Origin: Nostoc sp. CHAB 5836
GTDB lineage: Bacteria > Cyanobacteriota > Cyanobacteriia > Cyanobacteriales > Nostocaceae
Assembly (NCBI RefSeq): GCF_020829445.1
Contig: NZ_JAIVFV010000069.1
Span: 1-33,248, forward strand
Direction of reading: 5' to 3'
DNA: 33,248 bases
Part shown: piece by piece, positions 31,748 to 33,248 of the stretch
How the letters are laid out: each line of letters begins with the position of its first letter
Numbering within the stretch: the first letter of the stretch is position 1
The notes under the pieces: generated by a model
The model's input: only the letters and a program-made list of their open reading frames with translations
Told to the model about the DNA's origin: nothing
The model's database searches: none
Translations under genes and position numbers: made by a program

Positions 31748-33157
31748 CTAATAAGCCCCCGCCATCTGCTTGGCATAATTAAGAACATTTTCTAAGCTTG
31801 TCTCGTTGCCGTTGCCTGAAGTGGCAGTAGTTTTTTGAGGTGCATCAACCTTGATATTGTAGGTACTGCCCTTCTTGGTAGTTATTGATTGGTCTTTTAG
31901 ATAGTCAATCAGTTTGTTAACACCTTCCTTGAATAGTTGTCCAGAGTTCTCAAGGGAGAGGAATACACCTCGTTCTGTAGGTGCTGGTAATTTAAGGCTT
32001 GCACCTCCGAGAACAGAAAGAGGCTGATTTGCAGTTTTCAAGATTTGGTCGCTCAAAGCTTGCACTTGCTGCACATCACTAGGTAACTGTAACGGGGTTC
32101 TAGCGACCCCGGTAGTCAGCGCCCCAGTGATATTGGCCGTATTTCCAAATTGTTGGTTAAAAGATTGGACAGTATCAGCGATCGCAGCAGCAGCAGCCTT
32201 ACCACCAACTACATCCAAGATTCCGCCCAACTCTGGATTAATCGCCCCTAGAACATCTGGGTTAGTAGAAGTACCAAATTTTTCCTTGGCTACACCACGA
32301 GATTGTGCGATCGCAGCATTGAAGAAATTACTACTACCATCTTGTCCAAGTGCCCTGAAGATATTGTCTTGAATAACACGCTGCGCCTGTTGCCGTTTTC
32401 CTGGTGGTAAAGAATTTGCAAAAGCTGCTTGTTGCTTAAGTTCATCTAACTGTTGTTTCAGATTTAACTGTTTAAGTTGCGCTTCGGCTGCTACTTTCTG
32501 GTTATTAAATTGTTGGAAAATTAACCCACCCTCTGCCTGTAATAAGCCAAGACCGTCTAGCTCAGACTGTAACTTTAAGCGCATTGCCGCAATTTTAGCC
32601 CGTCCCGCTTCTGAATTGTTACGGGGGTCAGCTTCTGCGATCGCAATATCCGCTTTTGCTGATGCGATCGCAGCCACCTTTTCACCTTGACTAATCCTAT
32701 TCTGAATTACTTCCCGCTCCAGAGCTAGGCGGTTTTGCTCAATTTGGTTGAGTAAACTCTGCTTTTCAAATTCCTGTTGTTTGCGGAGCGATTGTAGTTT
32801 AATACTTTCAGTAAATTCAGCTATTTGCTTGCGGCGATATTCGCTGCGCTCAATACTTGATAGAACCTCTAATTGCCCAATAATAAAATCTGTACCAGCT
32901 TTGTCCAAATCCCTCGCAATCTCTTGTAGTTTATTACGCTGCTCCAAAGCTTTGGTGAGGATGCTGTATAAATCACCTTGGCGTTTAATGGATTGGTTTT
33001 GCTCATCAATCTGGTTTTTGAGTTTCTGGTTTTGAGTTTCTAGGATTTCTTGGCGAGTTTTAATTTCAGTATTAATTAGTGCTGTTTTAGCTTTTTCAAT
33101 TTGTAAAGCTAAGTCTAATCTTTTGCTGGTCTTAAAATTGCGGTTGGCTTTGCCCAA
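31748..33157 (-). CDS. Coiled-coil protein resembling the C-terminal part of a phage tape-measure protein (5' truncated)
   Basis: A 469-residue protein with a long heptad-rich coiled coil (about 15-250, KRLDLALQIEKAKTALINTE through QLKQLNLKQQLDELKQQAAF), then an Ala/Gly-rich globular part (GGILDVVGGKAAAAAIADTV) and a C-terminal region ending VLNYAKQMAGAY. The order coiled coil, Gly/Ala-rich segment, short C-terminal domain fits the end of tail tape-measure proteins. The only start is TTG 33,157; a TAG lies four codons upstream and no ribosome site is seen, so the gene is probably truncated at its 5' side. A 266-bp part of it is duplicated at 29,905-30,170. Confidence 0.6.
   Translation of the reverse strand: MGKANRNFKTSKRLDLALQIEKAKTALINTEIKTRQEILETQNQKLKNQIDEQNQSIKRQGDLYSILTKALEQRNKLQEIARDLDKAGTDFIIGQLEVLSSIERSEYRRKQIAEFTESIKLQSLRKQQEFEKQSLLNQIEQNRLALEREVIQNRISQGEKVAAIASAKADIAIAEADPRNNSEAGRAKIAAMRLKLQSELDGLGLLQAEGGLIFQQFNNQKVAAEAQLKQLNLKQQLDELKQQAAFANSLPPGKRQQAQRVIQDNIFRALGQDGSSNFFNAAIAQSRGVAKEKFGTSTNPDVLGAINPELGGILDVVGGKAAAAAIADTVQSFNQQFGNTANITGALTTGVARTPLQLPSDVQQVQALSDQILKTANQPLSVLGGASLKLPAPTERGVFLSLENSGQLFKEGVNKLIDYLKDQSITTKKGSTYNIKVDAPQKTTATSGNGNETSLENVLNYAKQMAGAY
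32574..32839. repeat. Source copy of the 266-bp duplication
   Basis: About 97% identical to 29,905-30,170 in the same orientation, 2.7 kb apart. It lies inside the coiled-coil gene and encodes about residues 107-195. Confidence 0.85.
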
Positions 33158-33248
33158 AAAACAAAGCTAACCTATGTCTTATAGTCTAAGTGATTCTGAT
33201 CGAGTCTTAAGTTAAAATGTAATTTTTATTACGTCTTTAGACCGGAAA

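Overview
The window looks like chromosomal DNA of a filamentous, heterocyst-type cyanobacterium (Nostocales, most likely Nostoc or a close relative). The evidence is the very frequent HIP1 octamer GCGATCGC, long heptanucleotide tandem repeats between genes, many nested palindromic dispersed repeats, and typical cyanobacterial genes (high-light-inducible protein, DUF1822, WD40 repeats, DUF6887/DUF6888). Everything here was read by eye; no database search was possible.

Left part, about 1-17,400: ordinary accessory chromosome with large repeat-rich gaps. In order: the 3' end of a sigma-like/HTH gene followed by a DUF1822 gene; alanine dehydrogenase (ald, minus strand); a 56-residue high-light-inducible protein gene; a small two-helix membrane protein; a seven-bladed WD40 protein with an N-terminal membrane anchor; a co-directional trio (COG0701 permease, TIGR03943 membrane protein, Ig-like plus beta-propeller protein) whose gaps are filled with heptamer repeats; a small beta/gamma-crystallin protein with a double-glycine-type leader; an L-threonine aldolase and a bicupin protein on the minus strand; and a ferritin-like diiron protein. 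The gaps hold MITE-like inverted repeats, some nested in one another.

Right part, about 17,600-33,248: a phage-derived, apparently degraded island. A minus-strand block encodes a ribbon-helix-helix protein, small acidic proteins, a coiled-coil protein and a 1218-residue protein that appears to join a DUF1073-type portal, a DUF6321-like domain, a pyrophosphatase-like (InPase) domain and a MuF-type head-morphogenesis domain. Facing away from it, a tightly packed plus-strand operon (22,818-25,907) encodes a probable virion protein and several small unknown proteins. Next come a protein with three internal repeats plus a Cys4 zinc site, a divergently arranged RHH repressor with a clear palindromic operator, a DUF6888/DUF6887 pair, a secreted small protein, and a 5'-truncated coiled-coil protein resembling the end of a tape-measure protein. 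A 266-bp piece of that last gene is duplicated 2.7 kb away, where it abuts a HAD phosphatase gene that has lost its catalytic N-terminus. No integrase, terminase, major capsid or lysis gene is visible, so the island is either incomplete or continues beyond the right edge.

The most notable items are the multi-domain portal-MuF protein, a pair of about 180-bp structured elements (16,441-16,617 and 30,901-31,084) that keep a conserved core while their stems differ in sequence but stay paired, the triple-repeat zinc protein, and the crystallin with a secretion-type leader.
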